Positions 26,381 through 38,796 of a DNA stretch of 64,000 bases are shown here, in pieces. Origin of the DNA: Saksenaea vasiformis B4078 (lineage: Eukaryota > Mucoromycota > Mucoromycetes > Mucorales > Saksenaeaceae). Each line of letters begins with the position of its first letter. The stretch's first letter is position 1. The stretch spans positions 48,975 through 112,974 of the forward strand of contig JNDT01002040.1 of NCBI GenBank assembly GCA_000697055.1, written 5' to 3'. The translations under genes and the position numbers were made by a program. The notes beneath the pieces are model-generated. The model saw only the letters and a list, made by a program, of their open reading frames with translations, made no database searches and was not told the origin of the DNA.

Positions 26381-28510
26381 TTAACATACGGAGGCGGTCG
26401 GACTTGATAACGCATGATTAATATGGACGGATTCGACAATTGTTTTTCGTCTTGACGGGTTCCATGAGCCATGGGCTGCCGGCAGGCCCACTTGTGTGGA
26501 ACGATCATCCATCAGGAGTGTATTGGCGACACGCAACGCTTCTATGGAGGACAAGGAAGAAGTCTGGTCTGGATAGTAGATGTCGTTTTTGACCGCCAAA
26601 TCATCAACATAATCATCCACGTCCGGTTCGTCGTCGAGTCTTTCGTACAGCAACATGTATGGATTGGCTTGTAGAACTTCATCTAGCGCGCATGACTCTA
26701 CTTTTTCGTCAGAGATACGGTACCAGGCATTGTCCTGGGGAATGAGTGTCATTTCTCGGGGACCACATCGACTGCAGTTGCACGTTTCGGTCACGAGCCG
26801 GCGTTTGTAGGCAATAAAATGACCGAAGTTGTGAGACCCATAATGAACAATGGTGCTCATGAGTTTATATTTTGCGGTTGGAAGATCTGTTGCCGGGTTG
26901 GAGATGGGTTCGGACGGTTGTGTATGAAGCGTGCCATTGGTGCTGTAAGGCGAAAGGTCGAGGTATTCGGAAAATATAATCTGGCACTTGTTTTTGGAAA
27001 CGATACCAGATGGATGATAGGTGGATCTGTTGATATGCAAACACAGCACTTTAGGTAATTTTGCAAACATGGCTTGTTTGCTTGACAATCGACTGACTCT
27101 GCGGATCATCTTTCCAAAGGGTTCATTCTCCTGTTCTTCGATGCGGCCGACGTTCAGGCGGTGCTCCGTATGACGTCTGACTTTCTCCAGGTTCACCAGT
27201 TGTGTCAGCAGGTCTCGTTTTAATCTTGCTTCTGACGTTTGCTTTGCTTTTTCCTTTAATGTATCGATTTCAACCGTCAAGGTAGACACAGTGTCCACAA
27301 GTGTACATTTACGACACGTTGCATCGTTGAGATACTCCATTGCTGTCATCTGCCCAAAACATTCGTCTAGCGTGGTGGAGCCCTTGGTGAAAGAAATCAC
27401 AATCAGCCGAACCTGCGCATGCAAACTTCCTTTTTTTTTTTTACCTTGTTGGGTAAGGTGAGTTGTACATTATTGAATGAAAAATGTCGGATGGCTTCCT
27501 GCGATCATTAAAATAAAAGATGAGATGCGCTTTCGTTCAAGGAGGAGGAGGAGGTTTTTCCTCTTAGACCCGCTTGTTTACCGTATAGCCACACTGCATA
27601 CAAGACAATCGATTGGCCAACAGGCCTGTAAATGGGTTCTCCAGTCGGCCAGCACGGTTTTTTCCCAAATGCCGTTTCGTTGCATCTTGTTTGGATGAGT
27701 TCAAGAGGTCTCTGAGACCTCCACCGAGTAAACCGTGTTTTTCCACACCCGTGTTTTCGACGTCAATTTCACTTGAGATCAGTTGGAAAAGTTCCTGGGC
27801 ATCTTGTTGCTCGTGATTGAGCACACGATGATTGGATGATATGGCTGAGACAAGGTCGATTGGCCGAAAAGAGGAACGTTGACGAATAGGACGTGACAAG
27901 AGTCTGATTGTTTTCAAAAGTGACCGGGAGACTGGAAGCGGGTATCTTGCCGACCTATCAATACGGTCCAAAAATAAATGTAATCGAGGCAAAGAGGACA
28001 AAGCCTAATGATCCAATCAGTTTCCAAAGTGAGGCTTTTTTTTTGGTTTCTTCTGTACTGTACCTGTAGCACGGAGTTCAAGAAACAAGAGTTGCCGGTG
28101 TTGACAAGTCCAGAGACGAGATGAGCTTCGTTTGACAGCGTGAGACAGACGTCAGGTTCAGGCGTGAATAATGTGGTTGTTGTTGGTGTTTCTTCGACGG
28201 TAGCAGGGACAAATTCGCGAAGACCGACGAGAGAGAAAACAGAATCTCGGACAGGTAATGTATAGCCACCCGTTAGCTTTGCAACGACTTTTGCTTGTGG
28301 CCAAAGATGGTGAAGGCCAAGTGTATGCGAACACGTTCGGACGGTAGCAAATAAAACAGAACAAAGTGAATAGGGCCAATCGTGGTAAAACGTAAAGGTA
28401 TGGGCAAGAGGAAATGCGACAAGGAGAATACCAAGGATAGCAAGAAAAGATTGAATGAACCAGGACAAGTCCGTCAGCAACGACTGGAGATTTTCCAGCG
28501 TTAGTTGCAT
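26381..28510 (-). CDS. membrane-anchored ubiquitin-specific protease (UBP1/USP30-like, peptidase C19)
   Basis: Exons 28510-28064, 28004-27582, 27498-27445, 27382-26381; 641 aa. An N-terminal hydrophobic segment (about residues 17-42) suggests membrane anchoring, as in yeast Ubp1 and animal USP30. The Cys box is GLVNTGNSCFLNSVLQ with catalytic Cys near residue 142. A zinc-binding pair is split over exons (CMQCGY and CRKC). The His box is YGSHNFGHFIAY (about residue 495). It removes ubiquitin from substrates; which ones is not visible. The third intron could also end at 27413 (32 bases), but the acceptor at 27383 gives the better family match (LTLPNKGSTTLDECF). Start taken at the first ATG in frame. 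Confidence 0.88.
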
Positions 28511-29319
28511 ACTTTCTGGGACAAAAAGTGAAAAAGGAAGAAGGCACACGCACTTGCGAACATGGTACGGAGTTCCTTCCGAGTGACTATTTTTTTCTTT
28601 TTTGGCTTGCTTTGCAAAGCGTTGGGAACACGTTCAGGCACCCAATCTTCTTAGGTTTCAAAGCACGCTACCTTGCACAGGAATGCCTCCCAACAATAAC
28701 CCCATCCAAAATGATGAGTGGAATCATCATCATTGAAGGACACGCCTTTAGCCCAGCAGACATTGGAATGCATGATCTGACTAACCAAAAACCGCCCACT
28801 CTAGATCGGTACATGAGGCGAGAGATCTTACCGATTTGATAATGGATGGGAATCTTTGCTGAATGCCCAACACAATGTATACGTAATTCAAGCTTAAGAC
28901 ATGACAAGCGTCACGTACCCAGGAGCGCTTATCTGATCTTTTTTTTTATAACTCCTTGATAACTGTGTTTCATAGTGTGATACGATGTGTTTCGTATTTA
29001 GAAGCCGGTACAAAAAACAAGGATGTCCCTTTGCTTTTGGATCCAGCATAAAAAGTACCGGTGACATACAGATGACTGAGCTATGAATTGGGAACCAGAA
29101 GTGTGTGAAGATTTACGTAACCAATTCAATCATGTAAAAAGGTTTCAGATGTCTCGAGACGGATAGCTGATCATGCTTCCGGCCGCAAGACTGTCGTCTC
29201 CCCCCTTTTCCCCCCGAGAGTTATGTATCCTCTAATCTGATTATTTTATTTTATTTTATTTCTGCACGACCCGAAGATCAATCCCTGAATTGGTGCAGGG
29301 ATCTTGCGCAAGTAGTACT
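28511..29319. other. gene-poor stretch, no supported gene
   Basis: Short unrecognised open frames only; includes C-rich CCCCCCTTTTCCCCCC near 29200 and a TTTTA run at 29243-29262. Confidence 0.4.
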
Positions 29320-29400
29320 GGATTTGGGATAAATGTTTGCGTCAGCCGGAAGTGTATTTAGCGCTGGACAGTGTGATGCGTCTTTTGCGCTGAGAAGTGA
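29320..29400 (+). repeat. fragment D of the dispersed family
   Basis: Matches the beginning of copy A (9968-10062): CTGGATTTG then GATAAA, TTTGCGTCA, GCGCTGGA, GATGCG and GAGAAGTG in the same order. Similarity fades afterwards. Confidence 0.5.
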
Positions 29401-30235
29401 TCCGTGAAAGACTTACAGAAATCAGGACTGCGTTCATGTTGACAGTCCACAGTCGGCACTTCTTGACATCACATCCTTTTACTGGCTCATGAGCCCAAGT
29501 TCACCTATGCAAACAAAGATGCCTTTTTTTAACACACACAAGGAGCCAGCTTTTCATTCCAGAGAAGCTCTCTCTATTTATATTGCCAAACTGTTGAATT
29601 CTGTATTCGTAGCAGTTGATTAAAGCTATCTAGCGGCACAGAAACTCTTGCAGAATTCCGCGTGATGGGCACCTCTCAAGTGATGTGAAATCGAAAGGAT
29701 CGGGTGATTCAGTTACACTCACCTTCCGTCTAGCCCCGTGCCAGATAGAGAAAGAAAACGGTGGCTCTTTGACCTCCATTTACCAGAGGCTGTGCTCCGT
29801 CATTTGCGGCCATCTATTTTTACTGATGTTTGCTTATGCATCACTAACAAAGGGAAAAAGGGAAAAAGTACAGCTCAATAAGAGGCTTACTTTACTTTAT
29901 TTACCTATGGCTGTGTGAAAAAGAAGGAGGAAGAGGAGGAAGAGGAAGAGGAGGAGCACCAGCAGCATCATCGCGGAACAAACTAGCAAACATTGTAGGT
30001 CAAACTGATGCGGCCGAGGAAGACGAGACCTTTTCTTTTCCAAGACATGTTTCACAGACAGCGCATGCTTGTCAGACTTAGACTCGGTCCGAACATTCTG
30101 AAACGGCTATCGGAGGAAAGTAACAATGAATGCAGTAAACTAAATGACATATGAGTAGATGGGGTCATCCGGAAGGCAGCTAGCGAAGTAAAAAAAAAAA
30201 GAAAAAAGAAAGTAGACTGCTACTACTGCTATTAC

Positions 30236-30273
<38 letters not shown>

Positions 30274-31990
30274 TCCACGGCGGATCTTGCAGCATAGCCG
30301 TCTATCGTTTTATGTCCAATGAAGGGAGCGCGTTTTGTTACACATTTTGGCTTTGCCATGTCAACTACGTGGACATTGCCACTTTCTTTTTTTTTAAAAA
30401 AAAACGCGTTTTTTTCTTTAGATGAAGAGGTTGTGAGAAAGAAGGATGATAGAAGTAAGGAAGAACAAGAAAACAACACGCTTGTTCACCAGAGATGGGT
30501 GATGACCCCGGGTTCTCGGTGACCCTTTAGAAAGTGGTAGTATGACGTAGGGAACTGGGGGAACTTCAGAGCCTACTGCTACCCTACTACTACTACTACT
30601 TCTGTGATTGCCAGGCTGGGGTTACAGGACAATTCCTATCAACAGGGGGATGAAAAGGTTTTGTCACTCGTAGCACGGGAGTGATATCACCAGTGATGGC
30701 AACTGATTTAAGCACCGCCCATGACATATGAGGTTAAATGTCTATTGCAGGTGAAAATAGTGTGTCTGCTGAATTCTAAAATATTCATAGAAAATCCGAT
30801 TATTTGTATGTGTTTCAGTGGGCAGGGTTCTCTCTTTCTCCGTTCCTGTGGCTGGTAGTGGAAAAAAGAACGTTCTTTGTCAAACACCGCCCTTTTTTTC
30901 TTTTCGGTGAGAAAATTTGATGAAACCAAACTCCGAACCTTAAAATGATAAGCCACTTTTCTATACTCTCTCCCCTTACCAATTCCTCAACTATGCCTTG
31001 ATTCCAACCAGAATAGATGTATAAAAAGGAAGTTCGCTTTATTACATGAATGCATTGCTTTCTTTCCACTTTTTCCTTTCCTTCCTTTTTCTTTCTTTTT
31101 TTTTTTTTGCTTATGCTTATGTATTTTATTTGTGTTATGGTTACAGTATATAACATTCAAGCGGCGGCTGGGAGACAGAGCGTAAAAAAAAAGGAAAAAA
31201 AAAGTTTATTGCCTCACACTAACCTCCCATGTTTATCCAAAAGTTCGGATCAAAAGAATGGGTAATGATGACGGTTTGTATAATTTAAGATGTCATACCC
31301 AAAAGAAAGATCATAGGATAATAGGCGTCATAGTTATTGGATAGTTTGGGAAATGCTCTTTTTTTTCTTTTTGCAAAAAGGGTCTGTAGGTTTGTCCGCT
31401 ATCTGTCCAATCAAAAAAGATAGATCGTCAAAAAGATATTTTGGGGTCAGCCACAGTTTCGGGGTAGAGGCCAATAGGAAAGCACTTCTTGAATGCGCTG
31501 AAATCGCCATTCATCGTCCCTTGGAATTTGTGGTTGCTCTAATGTGGACTGCTTTGGACGGTTTTCTCTACAAGTCCTCTTTTCCACTCAAAAGGAGGCG
31601 GAGGAGTTCAATCACACTGACGCCCATGACAATATAAAGGATCCTTTTTTAGTTCTCTTTTTTTCTCTCTTCTCTTTTTTTACTCTTTTCTTTTCTTCTT
31701 TTTATTTTACATCACATACCTTTTTTTTCCTCTTATCTTTCTTTTTTACTACTACTTATCTATTTTCTTTGAGAGTGTACGTACGTGCAATTCGTACGTG
31801 TATTTTCCGCACATATTAAATCTTCCATTTTTCTATTTTTCTTTTTTGGTATGATTTCTTTGGGTTTTCAAAAGTGTGATTTTCGGAGTACTATCATTAA
31901 TTGCATTATTTTTATAAAGTAACTTCTTCAACCCCCTTTGCAAATCTCTCTCACTTTATTTTCTGTTATTCTTCTTCTTCTTCTTTTATA
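29401..31990. other. gene-poor stretch with microsatellites
   Basis: No supported gene. It holds a GAGGAA-rich run (29921-29955), a (CTA)n-type imperfect trinucleotide run (30218-30275) and another short one at 30583-30602. The last 300 bases before 31990 are strongly pyrimidine-rich and act as leader/promoter of the copper-fist gene. Confidence 0.45.
30218..30275. repeat. imperfect (CTA)n microsatellite
   Basis: Runs of CTACTA with TAATAC interruptions, non-coding. A shorter relative lies at about 30583-30602. Confidence 0.85.
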
Positions 31991-33433
31991 ATGTATATCA
32001 ACGGTATCAAGTTTGCTTGTTCCACCTGCATTAAGGTAAAGTATAAAGAACAAAAAAAGGGGGAATTTGCTTTCTTTTTGGGCGTTCAGGGAGCAAAAGA
32101 GAGGAAGAGAGGAAGAGAAAGGAAGAGAGGAAGAAAAGGGAAGAGAGGAAGAGAGGAAGAGAAAGAAAGAGATGTTCCTGGGTATATAACTAAACTTAAA
32201 TCTTTTTTTTTCAGGGCCATCGGTCTTCGCATTGTAATCATATGGATCGTCCTCTGTTTGAGATCCGTAAAAAAGGTCGTCCAGTCACTCAATGTGCTTA
32301 TTGCCGAGATTTACGGAAAACAAGACAAGTACATATCAAGTGTGCCTGTAACAACAACAGCAGTGACAAAAAAGGTAGTTTTAAAAAGAAAAATGTCAAG
32401 GAACAACAAATAAAAAAAGAAACCAACCAACCAAGAAAAAAATTTATTAGTTGAATCCAAAGGTCTTCCTCCCTGCGTATGCCAAGACTTGGTAAACTCA
32501 GAAGACCAATGGCAGTACAAACCGTCCCAGTGTACCTGTCCTCAAAAAACCACAGGATCGTCACCGCCACAGCAACAACAGCAAACTCCGGTACCTTATC
32601 TTACCCCGTCTAATGTCGCACTGGCCTCAACCAACCTCAGTACTCCGTCATTTGTGTCACCTGGTGTAAAAAATGATGAATCTTTCAATTTACTTTTTCA
32701 CAAGCAACAACAAGATTCAACTTCCATTCGCTTTCTTGAAGGTCAACCACGTAGAAGACGAAGAAAAACCCCTCCAAAATCATGCAAACGGAACTCGTCA
32801 AGTCCTTCTCCCGGTCCACAGCAACCTATCTTGTTGGAGTCTTCCTCTTCCTCCGAAACTTCCTTCTACCATTTGCCACAACAACAACAGGCGGTTGTAC
32901 CCTTTGTTTATGACTCGGTCCCTACATCGAATGGTTTATCCTCCTTATCACCGGACCTTGTAGACATCAAACAACCTCCTACGACTACTACTATTACGTC
33001 GTCTTCCAATGCATCGTCATTACTGGATCATCATACCACCCCAGTTTTTCAAGATCTTTTCTGTGGTAGCTGTGCACCTAATCCGACAACGTGTCAACCC
33101 ACCACTACCGGTCCAGCTGAATCTGTTGTCGTCACAATCACCCCACTCAAACAAAATAATAATAACGAATCACAACCCATGGCTACACGGATTGTGACCT
33201 GCTACTGTGGTCCAGCATGCTCTTGTCCTGGTTGTCTGGTCCATCCTGGCAACAACCATTTCTTACTACCTGCCACGACAACAAGTAGTAATACTACGGC
33301 GAGCGAAGTTTTTGATCCCTACTCCTCTCTTTTCCAGTCGTATTCCACTGCATCATCTTGCTGCGGGTCAGATGATGATGAACATCAATATCAACAACAA
33401 CAACAGCAGCTTGAACATCTGCAATTGTTTTAA
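31991..33433 (+). CDS. copper-fist transcription factor (Cuf1/Mac1/Ace1 type)
   Basis: Exons 31991-32035, 32215-32374, 32451-33433; 395 aa. The copper fist spans residues 1-40: MYINGIKFACSTCIK and GHRSSHCNH supply zinc ligands C10, C13, C22, H24, and KKGRP (residues 34-38) is the minor-groove contact motif. A Cys cluster follows (CAYCRDL, CACNN). The middle is Gln/Ser/Thr-rich. A C-terminal cluster CYCGPACSCPGCLVHPG resembles the copper-sensing Cys motif of Cuf1 and Mac1. Such factors switch copper uptake or detoxification genes according to copper level; which mode applies cannot be read here. The first intron is a purine-rich GGAAGAGA array. Confidence 0.9.
32095..32172 (+). repeat. GGAAGAGA-type purine tandem array in intron 1 of the copper-fist gene
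   Basis: Roughly eight degenerate units of GGAAGAGA in the first intron, ahead of a T8 CAG acceptor. Confidence 0.8.
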
Positions 33434-33766
33434 TATGCCTTTTGAAATGTAAATACAACCTTTTTTTTTTAGTTTTTCCTTTTCTTTCCTGCAGAGACGC
33501 CTCCTCCTCTCCCCCCCCCAAAAAAATATAGTGTTTTTTTTTATTTTTTTATTTTTTTTTATTTTAGCTTATGCACATTCATTTTCCATACGCTCTTGTT
33601 TGTTTTGATGATTCCTAAATATAAATATAAAAAAAGAAAAAAGAAATAAAAAGAAATAAAAGAAAATAACGTGAACAATCATACCATTTCTCTTTCTTTC
33701 TTTTCTTCTTACTTTTCTTTTTCTTTTATATCACTTGGGGTAATCAGTCAGTCAGTCAGTCAAGTC
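33434..33766. other. intergenic between copper-fist gene and calmodulin
   Basis: Very AT-rich with T and A runs (33530-33565, 33625-33667) and a (CAGT)n-like run GTCAGTCAGTCAGTCA at 33746-33761 just before the calmodulin start. Confidence 0.45.
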
Positions 33767-34356
33767 ATGGTAAAAGAAAAAGAAGAAATTTATATAAAAC
33801 TATACAAACAGGACAGCTTATGGCTTAGATAAAAAAGGACCAACTTTCGGAAGAACAAATTGCGGAATATAAAGAAGCATTTGAATTGTTCGACAGAGAT
33901 AACAATGGCATCATTGATGCTAGTGAAATTGGTGTATTAATGCGACGTTTGAACATCAATCCTAACCAAATGGAACTAAACGATATGATTAACGAAATCG
34001 ATACCAATGGAGACGGCACTGTCGATTTCCAAGAATTCCTTGCTCTAGTAACCAGGTAGGGTACAGCTCTCTCTCTCTTTTTTTCTCTCTCTCTTTCTAT
34101 ATTGGCAGTTTTGTCAATCGATATATACAACAGAACAGAGAAAAAAACGGAGGCAGACGAGCTTAGAGAATCCTTCAAGATACTGGATAGAAATGGAGAC
34201 GGCATGATATCCAAGTCTGAGCTGCATCATGTCATGGCCTCTTTAGGTGAAGACAAACTCACGAATGCCGAACTGGAATCCATGATCGCCGAGGCCGATT
34301 TGGATGGAGATGGACGTATCAATTATGAAGAATTCCTCAAAATCATCGTGAGTTAA
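33767..34356 (+). CDS. calmodulin
   Basis: Exons 33767-33769 (ATG alone), 33829-34055, 34134-34356; 150 aa, near the usual 149. After the start it reads [19 protein letters not shown], the calmodulin N-terminus. Four complete EF-hand loops are present: [36 protein letters not shown] and [12 protein letters not shown], all with acidic or Asn ligands at positions 1, 3, 5 and Glu at 12. It is a cytosolic calcium sensor for kinases and calcineurin. Two tandem acceptors nine bases apart (33828 and 33837) both keep the frame and would add or drop Ile-Lys-Lys. An in-frame ATG at 33820 runs straight into a stop, which is why I placed the start in a separate exon. A divergent calmodulin-like protein remains possible. 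Confidence 0.85.
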
Positions 34357-34829
34357 AATGTTTTACTCCTATTCCTTCTATCTATCGATACAAATTAATC
34401 TATTTTTCTTTTTTCTTATTTCTTTTTCGTGCGGTTGGCTATGAAGTAAATAAATAAGTTCTTTCTTTCCTCTTTCTCTCTCCTCTTTTTTTTTTTTGGT
34501 TTGCTGCGCGACATGTAAGCAGCTGCATAAGATCCATGCATGCTTTTGGTTGGAAACTGTTACTGTAACGGATAAACTTTTCAGCAAAAAAAAGAAAAAG
34601 AAAAAGAAAAAGAAAGCACATGGATAGGATAACTTTGGTTTTCTCTTTCTCAAGAAAAACTCATGGAATCATGGGATAGTAAACCATTTTCTCATGCATT
34701 CCCTCCATCTCGGATGATAACTCAATGAAACAAACAATTGCCAAGTCATCAAGTAAACCCCGCTCTTTTTTTTTTTTTTTTTTTTTTACCTTTGCTAATT
34801 CTATTCTAGTGTGGAAAACAAAGGGGTGA
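34357..34829. other. intergenic between calmodulin and phosphate transporter, no gene seen
   Basis: Low-complexity: T-rich runs at 34482-34498 and 34769-34788 and an AAAAAG array near 34588-34615. These two genes converge here. Confidence 0.45.
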
Positions 34830-35901
34830 TTAAATGCCAACAAGCACCATCAAACCATAGCCAACGGTAGCCACACAAAGAGTAGCAAAAATACTAGAAG
34901 GTACACCGTTGCGCAAGAAATCCATTGTGGTCAAGTAGGATTTCCCTAGTTCGTTTTCTTGAGCAATGGCATTCATATTGGGGAACCCGGAGACAGGCAA
35001 ACCCATGGCCGCAGAACACACAAATGCAGTACCCTGTGAAAGATATCATCATCAGCTATGGATACAATAATACTAATTCTTCTTCTTCTTCTTGTTCTCT
35101 TTCTTACCATCACTAACAACCGTGGTTTTGGGTCATCCAATCGTGCACCTACTTCGGCCACAATAGGCAGCACAATTAATGCCGCCACCGTGTGACTGAT
35201 AAAGGTAGCAATGACTAATACCAACGAGCTAAAGATGAACAACACCTCGAAAGCTGACATGCCTGTCACCATCATCTCAATCTCGCCAGCGATTGTATGA
35301 AGCAAGCCAGAGCTCTCCACTGCTTTGCCCAACACAATACCACCCATAGCAAGGGTAATGACGTTCCACAAAAATCCATTGAAATCGTCCTTTGTCAGTA
35401 AGCCCGTACCAAAGAAGGCAATCAATGGGATGATGGCAATGACCCCCATATCTCCAAACGTCGATTCATAGCTATGCGCCAGACACCAAAGAACAATCGT
35501 CGCCAGTGTGACAAGGCAGACATAGATTTGGGTTCCATTGACAGGATCATTGGAAGCGCGGATCGTATGAATTTGAGGCGTCTGCTTTTCGGGATTATAG
35601 TTCCACACAAGCCAAATCCAAATGATAAAGTTACCAAGCAAACAAAGAGGAATCGAGATCAAAAACCATTCTCCCCAGGAAGGTGCAGGTGTCATATTTT
35701 GGATGGCAATGATATTTTGGGGTGATGAGATGGGTGAAGCCATACCACCAAGATTTGAAGCAAGTGCAATACCGATAATGAGACAAGGACTAAAGCGCGA
35801 ATCCACAGGAAGTGTACGCAGAATAGGCTGTCATTAAAAAAAAAAAAGAGAGAAAAAGGTTTTTCAGCATCCTATTTCACTTTTGCCCTTCTTTGTATAT
35901 A

Positions 35902-35942
<41 letters not shown>

Positions 35943-37590
35943 CTTCTTTCTTACCTGAATCAAGGAAAAGCATAACACAGGTGCAGCCACGTTACTGATC
36001 CACATACTGGCAACGGTGGCTACAAGCATATTGACAAGGAGAACGCGTGTTGGTCGGGTACCCGCTTTGGATAGCACAAAGGTAGCCATTGCTTTTGCAA
36101 TGCCAAACTTACTGAGCGCACCAGCAATTGCAAATCCGCCCAACAGTAACATAATCACAGGAGAGAACATACTTGCAAATACTCGTTTTGTGGCATCAGG
36201 TGCATTGAGACGGGTATGATGCTCATCCTCCGAACGCATCACCCGAAGGACAACCACCAGGAAAGGAATCAGTAGAGCAGTAACAAAAAGAGGCATCCCC
36301 TGGTAAAAAAAAAAAAAAAAATGTTTTTTTAACCTGGCCGTTATATATATATATATATATATATATACCTCTGCTGCCCATAATAAACTGGCAAAGACCA
36401 GGATGGCAAAACATCGATTTTGTTCCACATGGGCAAAAATATCGGCATTCAGTAAGCCAATAAAGACAGCAATGCTGACAACGAAACAGAGAGCATGTAA
36501 AAGTTGGTCGCGACGCACCGTCAGCACGCCGAAAGGTGTCCGCAACGCCGTGGGTTTTGCTTCACTAAGACCAACGGACTGCACCTTGCGTTCTTGTCCA
36601 ATCATGTCACGCCATACCGTGTTTCTCTCCCAAACAATATGTTCTCGCAAATGCGTTTTCAGTTCTTCAATCGCTTGGTCTAGATTATTGTTTGTTTCCA
36701 GTCGTGCGTAGGTTCGTTCGGTCTGTTGGATTTTCTCGTTCAGGCGTGCTTTAGTGGTTGATTTGAAGGGATAGGCTTTGCTGACGTAGTTGGTTGTGTA
36801 GTACCGTTTCAGATTACTGTTTGTAATCTTGTCGTACTTCTTTAGAATTTTTGAGAAGGCGGTTAAATTGAGGGCGACAAATGACTTGAGTTCAGACAGT
36901 AGTACAAACAGATCCACCGCGCGCTTCCGAAGCTCCATGACTTCCGCTTCCTCTGCCTTGGGCCAGCCGGCACTTGTAGGCAGAAGATGCGCCTGTTCTG
37001 GATCCACTTCACTGACGTTTTGGGATAGGATATTGGGCGGTAAGGCATCCCCTTCAATACGTGATTCACGACGAGGAAAATCAATAGAATTACGATGTGT
37101 ATGCGGTGGATGGGGAGGATTGGGGTGACTCATCTCCTGGTTCTGACATGTCTGCTCCAGATGGGTAAAATCCACAGCAAGCAGATCTGTTTCATCGTAA
37201 AGTTCGGTTTCCTTCTTTTCATAAAACTTGACAATCTTATCAAGCGATCGGTCTAATGCATCCATGAATCGTTTGTCGTCGGCTTCTACTGTCGCTGTGG
37301 CATCGGAAATGAGAGCAGTAAATTCACTTGCCCGTTCCAGATCTTGAGAACGACGTTCATGCTGAGCCAGTCGATCCTTTTCAATAGAATAGATAAGCTT
37401 CTTGAGGTTGGAATAACTAGACAAAAAGAAAAAAAAAAGACACAGTTCAGAAATGAATTTGGATTATTTAATAACGAATATGACAAACTATCCAATAAAA
37501 AAATAAAAGAAACACGATGATAGCTTACGGCAAGTAATATTCCGCCCAGTCTGGCACTGCATTGAACTGGATCTGATGCGAAAATTTCAT
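34830..37590 (-). CDS. SPX-domain low-affinity phosphate transporter (PHO87/90/91 type)
   Basis: Exons 37590-37529, 37416-36369, 36299-35955, 35827-35108, 35033-34830; 792 aa. It begins with a textbook SPX domain (MKFSHQIQFNAVPDWAEYYL, then SNLKKLIYSIEK and later KILKKYDKITN), which senses inositol pyrophosphates. A long DASS/ArsB-type transporter follows with about a dozen hydrophobic segments, including LLNADIFAHVEQNRC, MISNVAAPV-type WISNVAAPVLCFSLIQ, SNLGGMASPISSPQN and GLPVSGFPNMNAI. It moves phosphate with a cation across the plasma or vacuolar membrane; which one is not decided by sequence. The second intron holds an (AT)n run at about 36343-36367 and the third a (CT)n run. Confidence 0.92.
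36340..36368. repeat. (AT)n microsatellite in transporter intron
   Basis: About 13 uninterrupted TA units immediately downstream of the GT donor of intron 2. Confidence 0.9.
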
Positions 37591-38132
37591 ACTTTAGAGG
37601 AAAAAGGAGCGACGGTCTATCTCTCTCTCTCTCTGTCTCCGCTCCGTACGACGGAACCTGAATGGTCCTGCGCCACTGACTATGCAAAAAAAAAAATTCT
37701 CCTTCAAATCTCAGAAAGCATGACAGTAGGAAAAAAAATGTAACCATCATCAAATGATACCATGAAAAGAACGCGTGTCCATTTTCGTTTGCATCTGTGT
37801 CTCTCTCTCTTTTCCAAACTATAAATTGACTTTCGGAAAAATATATTTCATCCAATCAGCGTCACTAAAGAAGCTACGTGTTTTAAACAATGGTCTCTTA
37901 GCGTTCATAGATCTTGGTCCTTGTGCTGGTCATTACACTTTTTAAAGTTTCCGAATGCCAAACTTTGTTCTTTTTTTTAAAAGTGGATGCAAAAAAAATG
38001 CATAGTCTATTAAAATAGTATGGAACAATCTATTATCTTTAAAAGGTCTATAGGGAAAAAGAGAAAAGAGAGAGAAGGAAAAAGGGAAGACAGAACCAGC
38101 TGTTTTCCAAATTTTCTTCCTTGTAACTATTT
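37591..38132. other. intergenic, promoter side of the phosphate transporter
   Basis: Carries (TC)n runs at 37618-37636 and 37799-37812. No gene is seen. Confidence 0.4.
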
Positions 38133-38796
38133 TTAAGGACAGAAGGTCACAGTATAACCGGTTGCCTTGCACGCATACATCGAGGTACGGTCATCGGTGG
38201 AGTAGGCATAGACGTTGGGGCAAGAGGCTTGAACGGCCGATGCATATTTGCTTGAATTGCAATCACGGCAGCTGCTCTGGCAACCAATCACATTACCAGC
38301 ACTATCCTTGATTTCACCACCGCTGGGGCAGGTGGGCAGCTTGGAGCAAGAGGGGGTGCCACAGACATAACCTTCGGCAGACTGACCACCCTGAGGAGCG
38401 ATGCTCATTGGCAGGTTATAACCATCAACAAAAGATACCTAAGCGGATTTGTAAGCAAACAAAAAAGAGATAACCAAAAAAACTTACATCATAGTAATCG
38501 GAACCATCAGAGGGATTTCTCAAGAGGAACTCAGCCAGCGACGCAGCATTGGTCGAGACGCTACCTTCCTTATGACCCCAGATACGACCGCCCCAGTTGC
38601 TAGGGACATTCAACGTGGTTGACGAACCAGCCGCCAAAGTGGTTGACTTATCACCTGATCCACCGTTGCTAAGTTGATTGACTTGGACGGAATAACTGCA
38701 GCTGTTCTTCACGGTAATAGGAACACCGCCGGTAGGAGCGGCAATGCTAACGCCAGCGAGAGCAAGGACGGAAAGGATTTGAATAAAATGGACCAT
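38133..38796 (-). CDS. secreted thaumatin-like protein
   Basis: Two exons, 38796-38488 and 38438-38133; 204 aa. Residues 1-19 form a signal peptide (MVHFIQILSVLALAGVSIAA). The mature protein starts with the thaumatin pattern ITVKNSCSYSVQVNQ and has NVPSNWGGRIWG. Many paired cysteines follow (CGTPSCSKLPTC, CQSSCRDC), ending in a Cys-Pro. Thaumatin-like proteins are small secreted beta-rich proteins; some bind or cut beta-1,3-glucan. The enzymatic status here is unknown. It ends in ATGYTVTFCP, typical for the family. Confidence 0.92.

Noticed and set aside
27413..27444. 32-base intron in the ubiquitin protease gene
   Set aside because: Shorter than any other intron here; the acceptor at 27383 gives a 62-base intron and a better family match.
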